Origin: JAJPKK01 sp963781195
GTDB lineage: Bacteria; Pseudomonadota; Alphaproteobacteria; Rhizobiales; Xanthobacteraceae
Length of the DNA stretch: 64,000 nt
Direction of reading: 5' to 3'
Assembly: GCA_963781195.1 (NCBI GenBank)
Contig: CAWAEZ010000002.1
Span: forward strand, 248,001 to 312,000
The notes under the pieces: generated by a model
The model's database searches: none
The model's input: the letters and a program-made list of their open reading frames with translations, nothing else
Told to the model about the DNA's origin: nothing
Position numbers and translations under genes: made by a program
Shown: piece after piece, positions 1-7,190 of the stretch
Numbering within the stretch: position 1 is the stretch's first letter
Layout: each line of letters starts with the position of its first letter

Positions 1-687
1 CTGGCACCATGCGTGCGTCGCGCCACCACCGAGCACATCGGGACCATCCCGATCGGGTACATAAATGTATCCTGTTACGAATCGGGCCGCAAAACCCATC
101 GATCGCGCGGCCTCCATCATCAGCAGCGCAAAATCACGGCACGTCCCTTTGCGAATTCTCAAGGTCTCGGCCGGCGATTGCGTGCCGGGCGCGCTCCTCC
201 GAAGGTAGGAAAACCCGTCTGCAATCGCCTGATTGAGCGTCATGAGCAGGCGTCCGGTGGGCTGGGTTCGCGTGAGATCCAAAAAGCCATTCAGCCACGA
301 GCGCACGGCATCGTCCTGGTCGCCATACTGCCTCACGATGCAAGCCGCCAGATCGGGCAGTTGGTCCGCGTCGTAATCGAACGGGTAGAGCTTGGCACTT
401 TCCTCGATTTCGAAATCGGGTGAGTTCTCCGGCGTATGCGCGAGCCGAATTGTGCTCTCGATCTCAATCTGTCGGCTCGCCACGTCGAAATCGAGGAGGG
501 TTACGCAGTTCCCAAACACGTCATGAACCCAGCGAAAGCGGCTCGGCTCAGGCGATACGACGACGTGCGATTCCAGAAGATGCTGATCGAAGCTGTCGCG
601 GGGACGAAACAGCAGGCGATGCTGCCCAAGTCGTACCGGCCGCTTGTAACGGTACCGGGTCAGGTGTCGAACCACAAAAACGCTCAT
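1..687 (-). CDS. transglutaminase-like family protein (C-terminus beyond window)
   Basis: The minus-strand reading frame from an ATG at 687 stays open to the window edge, so the C-terminus is missing. The first ~90 residues match the bacterial transglutaminase-like N-terminal beta domain (start MSVFVVRHLTRYRY). A transglutaminase-like core follows, with the catalytic Cys in KGTCRDFALLMME and the catalytic His in GGGATHAWCQ close to the edge. The pattern is that of the cytoplasmic cysteine-protease-fold proteins common in proteobacteria, whose substrates are mostly unknown. The third catalytic residue (Asp) would lie outside the window. No EcfG motif is seen upstream. Domain assignment is firm; the substrate is unknown. 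Confidence 0.85.
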   Translation of the reverse strand, partial: MSVFVVRHLTRYRYKRPVRLGQHRLLFRPRDSFDQHLLESHVVVSPEPSRFRWVHDVFGNCVTLLDFDVASRQIEIESTIRLAHTPENSPDFEIEESAKLYPFDYDADQLPDLAACIVRQYGDQDDAVRSWLNGFLDLTRTQPTGRLLMTLNQAIADGFSYLRRSAPGTQSPAETLRIRKGTCRDFALLMMEAARSMGFAARFVTGYIYVPDRDGPDVLGGGATHAWCQ

Positions 688-877
688 AAACAACTTCCCC
701 GTGTGATTTGCCCCGGCGGACGCTGCTGCCTGGGGATCGGTCCCACACAACTATCCCCCGGATGAAACTGCGTCGCTGCCCTCAAGCCTCATTTGCGATC
801 TGCGCGGGTTCAAAATCTGCCCGCGTTCGACATCCGGCCGCGTTCAAAAAACTGCCGGGATTTATCCCTGCGGTTGT

Positions 878-903
878 GGAACGTTAAGTGGCATCAAGGC
901 GTT
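878..903 (+). promoter_or_regulatory. EcfG-type (general stress) promoter, perfect match
   Basis: GGAAC at 878-882 and CGTT at 900-903 are separated by 17 nt, the consensus for the alphaproteobacterial extracytoplasmic sigma factor EcfG. The site lies 35 bp upstream of the secreted PRC-barrel gene at 939 and reads toward it. Confidence 0.8.
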
Positions 904-938
904 GCGGTGGATATTAGCCCTCGTGGTGGAGCAAAGAA

Positions 939-1388
939 ATGTTTTTTCGAGTGGCCTCGGCAGCAACGCTCGCGGCGGTGATGGTCGTGAACGGTGCGTA
1001 TTGCCAGGAAGGGTCCGTGGCAGGTGAGAAGCCTGCGACGACGACTGAGCTGGTCACGGGCGGGGCGCCCATCCTGACAGCGATTCCGTCCGGAATGACG
1101 ACCGTTACCAACTATTATAAGCAGAGCGTTTTCGATCCCATGGACAAAAAAATCGGCGAAATCGCCGACATACTGCTCGATAAGGACGGAAAGGTTGGTG
1201 TGCTCATCGTTTCCGTGGGCGGGTTTCTCGGAATCGCTTCCAAAGATGTCGCCGTGCCGTTCAAGGCCATTAATGCCGCTCAAAAGAATGGAAGCTGGTA
1301 TCTGATGATGAATGCGACGACGGATGCCCTTAAAGCCGCTCCAGGCTATAGATACGATAAAGGCACCGCGTCCTGGGTTCCCGCATGA
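939..1388 (+). CDS. exported PRC-barrel domain protein
   Basis: A 149-residue protein with an N-terminal signal peptide (hydrophobic residues ~5-20, possible cleavage after GAYCQ). A PRC-barrel fold follows at about residues 60-140 (FDPMDKKIGEIADILLDKDG, then VGGFLGIASKDVAVPFKAI). PRC-barrels are small beta-barrel modules that bind partners; free-standing exported ones are common in Rhizobiales stress loci, but their targets are unknown. A perfect EcfG promoter at 878-903 suggests induction in the general stress response. Two further PRC-barrel genes lie at 34575 and 46333; the latter is also exported and shares the GGFLG..KxAV core. Confidence 0.88.
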   Translation: MFFRVASAATLAAVMVVNGAYCQEGSVAGEKPATTTELVTGGAPILTAIPSGMTTVTNYYKQSVFDPMDKKIGEIADILLDKDGKVGVLIVSVGGFLGIASKDVAVPFKAINAAQKNGSWYLMMNATTDALKAAPGYRYDKGTASWVPA

Positions 1389-1406
1389 TCGTAGGGATCA
1401 TCGTAG

Positions 1407-1435
1407 GGCTCGCGCCTGTTCGGCCTGAGCGAGCC
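1407..1435. terminator. hairpin between convergent genes, possible terminator
   Basis: GGCTCGC (1407-1413) pairs with GCGAGCC (1429-1435), with an inner GCC/GGC pairing. It lies between the converging PRC-barrel and GGDEF-EAL genes. There is no T-tract, so termination activity is uncertain. Confidence 0.35.
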
Positions 1436-1517
1436 GCCACAACGGGAACGCGCGCCTGGCCGTGACCCAGCCCTGACTGAGTTGGGATTGGCAACGCGGC
1501 CTGCCGGGGCTGCGATG

Positions 1518-3335
1518 TCAGCGTGTTTGTCGATACGGATCAGAAAACGCGGGGCGATCGCGCAGCCTGGATTCCATCTCTGCGGCCGTCTGCGGCACGC
1601 AATAGAAAAAGCCCTGCGCTTCTCTGCACCCAACGCCTTCGAGATAGGCGGCTTGAGCGGCGGTCTCGACGCCTTCCGCAATGACGCGCAGTCCGAGATT
1701 GTCGCCCAACGCGATCACGGTTCGGATGATCGCCGCCGCATCTTCGTTTTCAGGAATTCCCTCGACGAATGATCGATCGATCTTCAATCGGTCAAACGGA
1801 AAGCTCTTGAGCGAGGCGAGGTTGGAATAGCCAGTCCCGAAGTCGTCGATCGACAAGCCGATTCCGAGAGCTCTCAGTTCCTGCAGCTGGTCGATGACCG
1901 GCGTCGATCGTTCGAGATACATTCGTTCCGTGATCTCGAATTCCAATAGATGCGGGTCGAGACCGGTCGTCGAGAGGATCTCCTTCACGAGTGTTATGAA
2001 ATCCGGATCCATGAGCTGCAACGCAGAAATATTGACGCCGACCGGAACGCTGAGGTACCCGGAGGTCTGCCACGCTTGGTTTTGCGCGCATGCGGTCTGC
2101 AGCACCTTACGACCGATCAGCCCGATGAGACCGGTCGCCTCGGCGATGGGAATAAATCGGTCGGGAGGTATCATCCCGAGTTCGGGGTGCGGCCATCGGA
2201 TCAGTGCTTCCATGCCGATTATTTTTCGGCTGGGGATGTGAAATTGAGGCTGATAGTTGAGTTCGAACTGCTCTCGTTGCAACGCCCGTCGCAACTCGCT
2301 CTCGACCAAGAGGCGTTCAGCCGCTCTGGCACTCATATCGGCGGAATAAAAGTGGTAGGCCCCGCGCCCAACAGCTTTAGCGCAGTACATCGCTTCATCG
2401 GCGTGCTTGAGAAGGTCTTGGAGGCTCTCGCCATCAGTCGGATAAACACTGACGCCGATGCTCAGATTGATTGATATCTCCCGTCCATGAACCGCAAGAG
2501 GCAATTCAAAACGTCGCAACAAGGCGGCGGCGGCCTCGGTCGCGGCGAACCGTGCGATCGCGGTGTCGATGAGAGAAACGACGAACTCGTCTCCTCCGAG
2601 GCGGGCAATCGAATCTTCCGCCGGAAGCGTAGCTTCCACCTCCCGCGCGAAGGCGGTCAGGACCGCGTCACCCGTGGCGTGACCGTAGACGTCGTTCAGG
2701 TATTTGAAATTGTTGAGATCGATGAAAAGGATCGCCAATCCCAGGCCGGTCTGCTTCGCGCGCTCGATCGCCTGAAGGGCGCGATCCTCGAACAGCAACC
2801 AGTTGGGAACGCCGGTGAGCGCGTCATGGGTCACGAGATAAGCGATTTGGTTTTCGCTCCTTACTCGCTCGGTAATGTTTTCATGGGCGATGACGATCCT
2901 GACCGCACCCGCCTCCTCAAAACGCGTGATTTTCATGGCGAACCAACGCTCCTCGCTGGCCGAGTGGCATGGGTATTGCCAATGCGCGCTGTTGCGCGAG
3001 CCGGCGGCGACTTCCGCGATGAGCGCTCCGACCTGTTGGGCATCTTCATCGCCGGACATTGCCGCTCGTGAACACGCCTCCAGGTAGTTGACCCCCTCCG
3101 AAACACTCGCAGCTTGTGCTCCGTTGGCAGTCGCGAACGCGCGCCATGCCTTGTTTACGAGGAGTATTCTTCCATCCTTGTCGATCACCGCGATGTGCGT
3201 GCTCAGGGCGTCGATTGCGGAGCGGGCGAAGTTCTCCGCTTCAAACGACTGGACAGGGCCCAAGAGGGAACTCGCGCGGGAAGATGCGTCGTCGGCACGT
3301 GCTTGCTCCGGCCGCTCGCGGCTGCCATTGCCCAC
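1518..3335 (-). CDS. PAS-GGDEF-EAL c-di-GMP turnover protein
   Basis: A 605-residue cytoplasmic signalling protein: PAS-like domain at ~35-155, GGDEF domain with intact RLGGDEF (GGDEF at 247-251), and EAL domain with MEALIRW (EAL at 376-378), DDFGTGYSNL and AEGVET. Both catalytic motifs look competent, so it may make and degrade cyclic di-GMP. The inhibitory RxxD site is absent (PAED in its place). The GTG start at 3335 is chosen because AAGGA sits 7 nt upstream and the frame further upstream (to 3443 or 3767) lacks protein-like character. A GGAAC-N17-GGTT motif at 3386-3411 reads toward this start. No transmembrane segments are seen. Confidence 0.88.
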   Translation of the reverse strand: MGNGSRERPEQARADDASSRASSLLGPVQSFEAENFARSAIDALSTHIAVIDKDGRILLVNKAWRAFATANGAQAASVSEGVNYLEACSRAAMSGDEDAQQVGALIAEVAAGSRNSAHWQYPCHSASEERWFAMKITRFEEAGAVRIVIAHENITERVRSENQIAYLVTHDALTGVPNWLLFEDRALQAIERAKQTGLGLAILFIDLNNFKYLNDVYGHATGDAVLTAFAREVEATLPAEDSIARLGGDEFVVSLIDTAIARFAATEAAAALLRRFELPLAVHGREISINLSIGVSVYPTDGESLQDLLKHADEAMYCAKAVGRGAYHFYSADMSARAAERLLVESELRRALQREQFELNYQPQFHIPSRKIIGMEALIRWPHPELGMIPPDRFIPIAEATGLIGLIGRKVLQTACAQNQAWQTSGYLSVPVGVNISALQLMDPDFITLVKEILSTTGLDPHLLEFEITERMYLERSTPVIDQLQELRALGIGLSIDDFGTGYSNLASLKSFPFDRLKIDRSFVEGIPENEDAAAIIRTVIALGDNLGLRVIAEGVETAAQAAYLEGVGCREAQGFFYCVPQTAAEMESRLRDRPAFSDPYRQTR

Positions 3336-3383
3336 GGCTATTTCCTTCCCGTGACATGGCCCAGTTTGACGGGCGATGAAGGT

Positions 3384-3409
3384 GGAACCGGTGGTCGAAA
3401 ACGCTCGTT
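3384..3409 (+). promoter_or_regulatory. EcfG-type promoter, perfect match on + strand
   Basis: GGAAC (3384-3388), 17 nt, CGTT (3406-3409). The nearest plus-strand gene starts 390 bp downstream (3799), so the transcript would have a long leader, or the site may serve an unrecognised RNA. A minus-strand near-match overlaps it. Confidence 0.55.
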
Positions 3410-3411
3410 CC
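3386..3411 (-). promoter_or_regulatory. EcfG-like promoter, one mismatch, minus strand
   Basis: On the minus strand GGAAC (3411-3407), 17 nt, GGTT (3389-3386), 50 bp upstream of the GTG at 3335. Only the first base of the -10 element differs from CGTT. Confidence 0.5.
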
Positions 3412-3798
3412 GACAATCGACCCCTTAAAGGTAGAGGCAGCATGACCCAAGGGTGAGTAATGTTCGATGAAAAAATCCGCTCAAAGGAATGTTTGTCCCG
3501 GAAAATGACGGCGAGGCCTTGGCGACCAGATGCCCAAGAGCGGCGTCGGTCGCCAGCGTTCGGGTGAGGGATGATCGTGTCTTCGGCGCGGTAACGCCGC
3601 TGCGATTCAGGTTCATGCGCAAGCGCGGCCGTGAAAAGCGGAAAACCTGACCCCACCCGCATCCAGTGCGGCCGCGGCGTGACATGCTCCGGGCGGAGAA
3701 TCTGTCGATCGGACCTTTGCTCAAAAAACGTGATGGCGCACCTTGCGGGGAGGAATCGGACATCCATCTATCATCCATGCAGATGGTAGGAGGATGGA

Positions 3799-4215
3799 TT
3801 GGCGAAAATTCTGGAGCTCCGGCCCAACGGTGCCGATACCGAGAAGATCACCATCAACCTCGGCTATGTCGACCTCGGCCACGTCGATCTGATGGTGCAG
3901 GAGGGGTTTTATTCCAACCGCACGGACTTCATCCGGACGGCGATCCGGAACCAGCTGGATCGCCATGACGAGGTGGTCAAAAAGTCCGTGGCCAGACAGC
4001 AACTCGATCTCGGCCTTCGGCATTACAGCCGCGCCGATCTCGAGGCCGTGAGAGCAGCCAACGAGACCCTTCATATCCAGGTTCTCGGTTTGGCGGTTAT
4101 CGCCGGAGACGTCTCTCCGGAGCTTGCGCGAGCCACGATCGCTTCGCTTCACGTGCTGGGAGCCTTGCAGGCAAGCCCCGAGGTGAAGCAAGCCCTCAAA
4201 AATCGCATCCGCTGA
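3799..4215 (+). CDS. ribbon-helix-helix (CopG/ParD-like) regulator
   Basis: A 138-residue protein with a TTG start, preceded by an ideal AGGAGG at 5 nt. Residues ~14-55 show the ribbon-helix-helix DNA-binding pattern: a short strand (KITINLGYVDLGHVDLMV), then helices through SNRTDFIRTAIRNQL. The rest is an alpha-helical segment that could bind a partner or ligand. Proteins of this size are usually annotated as CopG-family regulators. It lies 93 bp upstream of the esterase gene in the same direction, so it may control the esterase and ClpP-like genes. No toxin gene is adjacent, which argues against an antitoxin role. Confidence 0.78.
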   Translation: MAKILELRPNGADTEKITINLGYVDLGHVDLMVQEGFYSNRTDFIRTAIRNQLDRHDEVVKKSVARQQLDLGLRHYSRADLEAVRAANETLHIQVLGLAVIAGDVSPELARATIASLHVLGALQASPEVKQALKNRIR

Positions 4216-4308
4216 GTTTTCACTTTGCAGCCGTCCCCGACCGACCCGCCTGAAGCCGGCGCCGAGATCGGAACGGTTTTGCGCGTCCTAACTTAGGTGA
4301 GCAGTCCG

Positions 4309-5481
4309 ATGAACCAGCCCAAGCAGATCGACATCATGAAGGTGACCCGTCTCGCCCGTGAAGGACGGCTGAACGATGCGATGGCCGAGCTTCTCGAAAA
4401 TTCCTACAGGGCGAGCTTGTTTGGGGCCGGGGGCCTCGACAGTGAAACTCGGTTCGACCCCGACCGCCCAAGGCGAAGCACGCCGTCTCCTTTTGGAATT
4501 GGGAATCTTCGGCATTCCGGCCAGGGTCGCATGCCGGGTCGAAACTTCAACATGCCTCTTCCCGTTGGCGGCTTGCTCGAAGGGATGGCGCAATTCGGTT
4601 CGACTACGGGACCGGTGGCGCAAGCGCCGACGGTGGTGCCAGACGGCGCGCGCTTTGAAACGCGCTCGTATGTCGGTTCCGCCGGAAGCCGCCAGTACAA
4701 GCTGTTCGTGCCGAGCCGCTACGAGGGACAGCCGGTTCCCGTGGTGGTGATGCTTCACGGCTGCAAGCAATCCCCGGACGACTTTGCCAACGGCACCCGG
4801 ATGAACGAACTGGCTGAAGAACATTCGTTCCTGGTCGCCTATCCGGCGCAATCGGCGTCAGCGAATCCGTCGAGGTGCTGGAACTGGTTCAAGACCCAAG
4901 ATCAGGACCGTGATGCCGGCGAGCCCGCCATCATCGCCGGGATCACCCGGGAGATCATGGGCGACTTCAATGTCCAGCCTGAATGCGTGTCGGTGGCCGG
5001 ACTTTCCGCGGGAGGCGCCGCGGCGGCCATCATGGGGGCAACCTACCCGGATCTGTTCGCCGCCGTGGGGGTACACTCCGGCCTCGCGTGCGGAGCGGCG
5101 ACCGACATGCCCTCCGCATTCGCGGCGATGCGAGCCGGCGCGCGTGACCTGCAGAGACACGTCGGCGTTCGCACCATTGTGTTTCACGGCGACCGAGACT
5201 GGACGGTGCATTCGATCAACGGCGATCAAGTCATGGCGCAATCAGCGCTCGCCGAGGGGCTTCAGGTTTCCGTCTACGAAGGTCAGTCGGCGGGAGGCTC
5301 TCGGTACACCCGAACCGTCTACATGGACGAGCGCGGAAACGAGACGAACGAGCAGTGGCTCATTCATGGTCTCGGGCACGCCTGGTCGGGCGGAAGTTCT
5401 GCCGGCTCCTATACCGACCCGCGCGGACCGGATGCCAGTCGCGAGATGGCGCGGTTCTTCATTCAAAGGCCGCTCGGCTGA
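4309..5481 (+). CDS. PHB depolymerase family esterase
   Basis: A 390-residue alpha/beta hydrolase of the esterase-PHB (LpqC-like) family. Residues ~115-385 form the catalytic domain: an oxyanion-hole-type motif VVMLHGCKQSPDDF, the family motif PSRCWNWF, a nucleophile elbow GLSAGG (Ser233), an acidic element HGDRDWTV and a His in GLGHAWSGGS. The first ~110 residues are a family-typical leader with no signal peptide, suggesting an intracellular enzyme acting on polyhydroxyalkanoate or related esters. The ATG at 4309 has AGGTGAG 7 nt upstream; a GTG at 4297 would add four residues. It is followed 36 bp later by the ClpP-like gene, probably in the same operon. Confidence 0.88.
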   Translation: MNQPKQIDIMKVTRLAREGRLNDAMAELLENSYRASLFGAGGLDSETRFDPDRPRRSTPSPFGIGNLRHSGQGRMPGRNFNMPLPVGGLLEGMAQFGSTTGPVAQAPTVVPDGARFETRSYVGSAGSRQYKLFVPSRYEGQPVPVVVMLHGCKQSPDDFANGTRMNELAEEHSFLVAYPAQSASANPSRCWNWFKTQDQDRDAGEPAIIAGITREIMGDFNVQPECVSVAGLSAGGAAAAIMGATYPDLFAAVGVHSGLACGAATDMPSAFAAMRAGARDLQRHVGVRTIVFHGDRDWTVHSINGDQVMAQSALAEGLQVSVYEGQSAGGSRYTRTVYMDERGNETNEQWLIHGLGHAWSGGSSAGSYTDPRGPDASREMARFFIQRPLG

Positions 5482-5517
5482 CGACGGGCTTCAAACGGCA
5501 AACTGCGAGAACTCAAA

Positions 5518-6087
5518 ATGACGACCCTGGATCTGGATATCAGCGCGTTCCGGTCGCCGGCGATATTTCTGGCGGGCACCGTCGACTACGACATGTATGA
5601 GCGGTTCCGCGACCAACTCGGTCGCGCGCCGCAAACCGGGCTTCTGGTGATTGAGCTGACCACCCTCGGCGGCGATCCCGAGGTGGCCAGGATGATGGGG
5701 GAGGATGTCCGCTATCATAGCGACCTCGAACCCGAACGCCGGTTCGTATTTTTGGGAAAAGCGGCGATCTATTCTGCCGGCACGACGCTCATGTCGTTTT
5801 TCTCGCGCGACAACCGGTATCTCACTCGCGGAACGCGGCTGATGATCCATGAGCGAAAGCTCAACAAGACGCTCAATATCGACGGCCCCCTGACCAGCTG
5901 CGTTGCGACCGTGAAGGCCACTCTCCATGAAATCGAAGCATCGATCGCAATTCAGAACGAGGGTTTCGAAAATCTGGTGAGAGGATCGCGCGTGACGATG
6001 GAGGAACTCCTCGAGAAGGCGCCGTACAACTGGTACATCGAGGCGAACGAGGCCCTGGCGTTGGGGCTGATAAGAGGCGTGCTTTGA
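5518..6087 (+). CDS. ClpP-like serine protease family protein
   Basis: A 189-residue protein of the ClpP/crotonase fold. By hand alignment with ClpP, Ser86 in AIYSAGTT and His111 in LMIHER sit 25 residues apart, as do the ClpP catalytic Ser and His. The position of the ClpP catalytic Asp holds Asn171 (YNWYIEANEAL), so activity may be altered. The GGDPEVARMMGEDVR helix is also recognisable. It is not the housekeeping clpP: sequence and context differ, and no clpX is nearby. It follows the PHB-type esterase by 36 bp, an arrangement suggesting a joint role, perhaps at storage granules (inference). Confidence 0.75.
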   Translation: MTTLDLDISAFRSPAIFLAGTVDYDMYERFRDQLGRAPQTGLLVIELTTLGGDPEVARMMGEDVRYHSDLEPERRFVFLGKAAIYSAGTTLMSFFSRDNRYLTRGTRLMIHERKLNKTLNIDGPLTSCVATVKATLHEIEASIAIQNEGFENLVRGSRVTMEELLEKAPYNWYIEANEALALGLIRGVL

Positions 6088-6289
6088 CTGGGCCACCGAT
6101 CTAACGCCCAAGCAGCCTGCGCCGCTTTTTTAGCGATGAAACAGGGTGGCTTCGATCGCGGCCGAAAACCGGTGCCGGCATCGTCGCCTTTGCAGCTTCG
6201 CCGAACGCGGCGAGTTTCTGTCCGGCCGAACGTTCACCATTTCTTAACCATACTGAGCCATGACTTGCGAAGCCACGTGGGAGAGTCTC

Positions 6290-6478
6290 ATGCACCATTT
6301 GGAACAGCAAATTCGCGAGCGCGCCTACCACCTCTGGATCGCGGACGGCCGAAGAGACGGCGATCCAGACTTCTACTGGTTGAAAGCGCAACAAGAGATC
6401 ATCGCGCAGAACGCGCGTCCAATGGGCGCGGCCAAACGAGCAAGGCCGGCCCGGGCTAAGAAGGCTCGCGCGGCCTAG
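6290..6478 (+). CDS. DUF2934 family protein
   Basis: A 62-residue basic protein. The N-terminal half has the DUF2934 pattern (IRERAYHLWIADGRRDGDPD, then YWLKAQQEI), followed by an Arg/Lys/Ala-rich tail (AKRARPARAKKARAA) that may bind nucleic acid. The ATG at 6290 has GGGAGAG about 5 nt upstream; a longer frame from 6260 has no such site. Function unknown; members are common in rhizobia and often sit among stress genes, as here. Confidence 0.75.
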   Translation: MHHLEQQIRERAYHLWIADGRRDGDPDFYWLKAQQEIIAQNARPMGAAKRARPARAKKARAA

Positions 6479-6588
6479 AAACCGTCGGGCCGCCGCTGCG
6501 CTGACCTTGTCCCCGGGCTGGCGGCAGCCAACGCATCGTTGCGTCCCCGCAGTCACGGTGGACCAGCCGGACGCCGAAGATCCTTTAT

Positions 6589-6942
6589 TCACGGGGCGGT
6601 CTGAAGCCTGAGCCAGTAGCGTCCGACGGCCTCCTCCGGCGTTTCGGCGCTTTCACCGGCGTCATGTGCATTTTTACCCGCAAACCATTGGCCCGCGGCA
6701 TCACAGCTCAAGTAAAAAGGGTGCGCGCAGGCCACCACCAGTTCCGACAGGCTGGGGGCGAAAACCGCCTCCCGCGATAGATCGAGTGCCATCCCTGTTC
6801 GGAGCTTGTCGCCGTACCACATCTTCAGTGCGTCTTCGCGTCTGATCTGAAGATGATCGTTGAGGAAATACGCCGCCTGGGGGCTCGAACTCTGAAACAT
6901 GCCGGCATTCTTGAGTTCCTGTGCCAAGGCGAACGAGATCAT
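6589..6942 (-). CDS. hypothetical protein
   Basis: A 117-residue protein I do not recognise. The ATG at 6942 has AAAGGA about 8 nt upstream, and composition is protein-like (W-, Y- and acid-rich C-terminus; EEAVGRYWLRLQ near the end). No signal peptide or membrane segment. It lies just downstream of a decayed histidine-kinase tail on the same strand, so it may once have been the next gene of that locus. Confidence 0.5.
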   Translation of the reverse strand: MISFALAQELKNAGMFQSSSPQAAYFLNDHLQIRREDALKMWYGDKLRTGMALDLSREAVFAPSLSELVVACAHPFYLSCDAAGQWFAGKNAHDAGESAETPEEAVGRYWLRLQTAP

Positions 6943-7052
6943 GAACTGGTCCTTTCGGCTTTCTGCTGCGCGCTTGTGGTTTTTGCCGACGTCTGCAGCT
7001 GCCGCAGTAGCATTCGGTCTCGGCTGTCGCGACGCTTTGCGCCCACGAATCG

Positions 7053-7190
7053 TGCGCGCGGCAGGACAAGTCTAACGGAAGTCCCACCCGCTTCAACGCT
7101 GTCGAAGATTGCGGTCCCGCTGAACTGGCGCGCGCAGCCGTAAACTTGGCTCGGCCGCCAGCCGACCTCTCGCCGTGCCGCGAAGGGCAC
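7053..7190 (-). pseudogene. relic of a histidine kinase HATPase C-terminus
   Basis: The minus-strand frame contains PSQVYGCARQFSGTAIFDS followed by GGTSVRLVLPRA. This matches the end of hybrid sensor kinases, normally GLGLSQVYGFxxQSGG...GTTVxLYLPR. The glycine-rich G2 box has decayed (WRPSQVYG in place of GLGLSQVYG), and nothing kinase-like lies upstream because the MHYT-GGDEF-EAL gene ends at 7191. It is best explained as the surviving tail of a deleted kinase gene, cut by the rearrangement that placed the EAL gene here. Confidence 0.65.

Larger units (their letters stand above)
3336..3798. other. gap with divergent promoter motifs
   Basis: 463 bases between divergent genes. Frames here are extensions or shadows of the GGDEF-EAL gene. 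The gap holds the overlapping EcfG-type sites at 3384-3411 and a GGAGG ribosome-binding site just before 3799. Nothing else is recognised. Confidence 0.5.

Noticed and set aside
3336..3767. Longer N-terminus of the PAS-GGDEF-EAL protein
   Set aside because: The extra 144 codons are not protein-like and contain the promoter motifs; the GTG at 3335 has a strong ribosome-binding site.
4273..4298. EcfG promoter upstream of the PHB-type esterase
   Set aside because: GGAAC occurs but no CGTT-like element lies at 16 or 17 nt.
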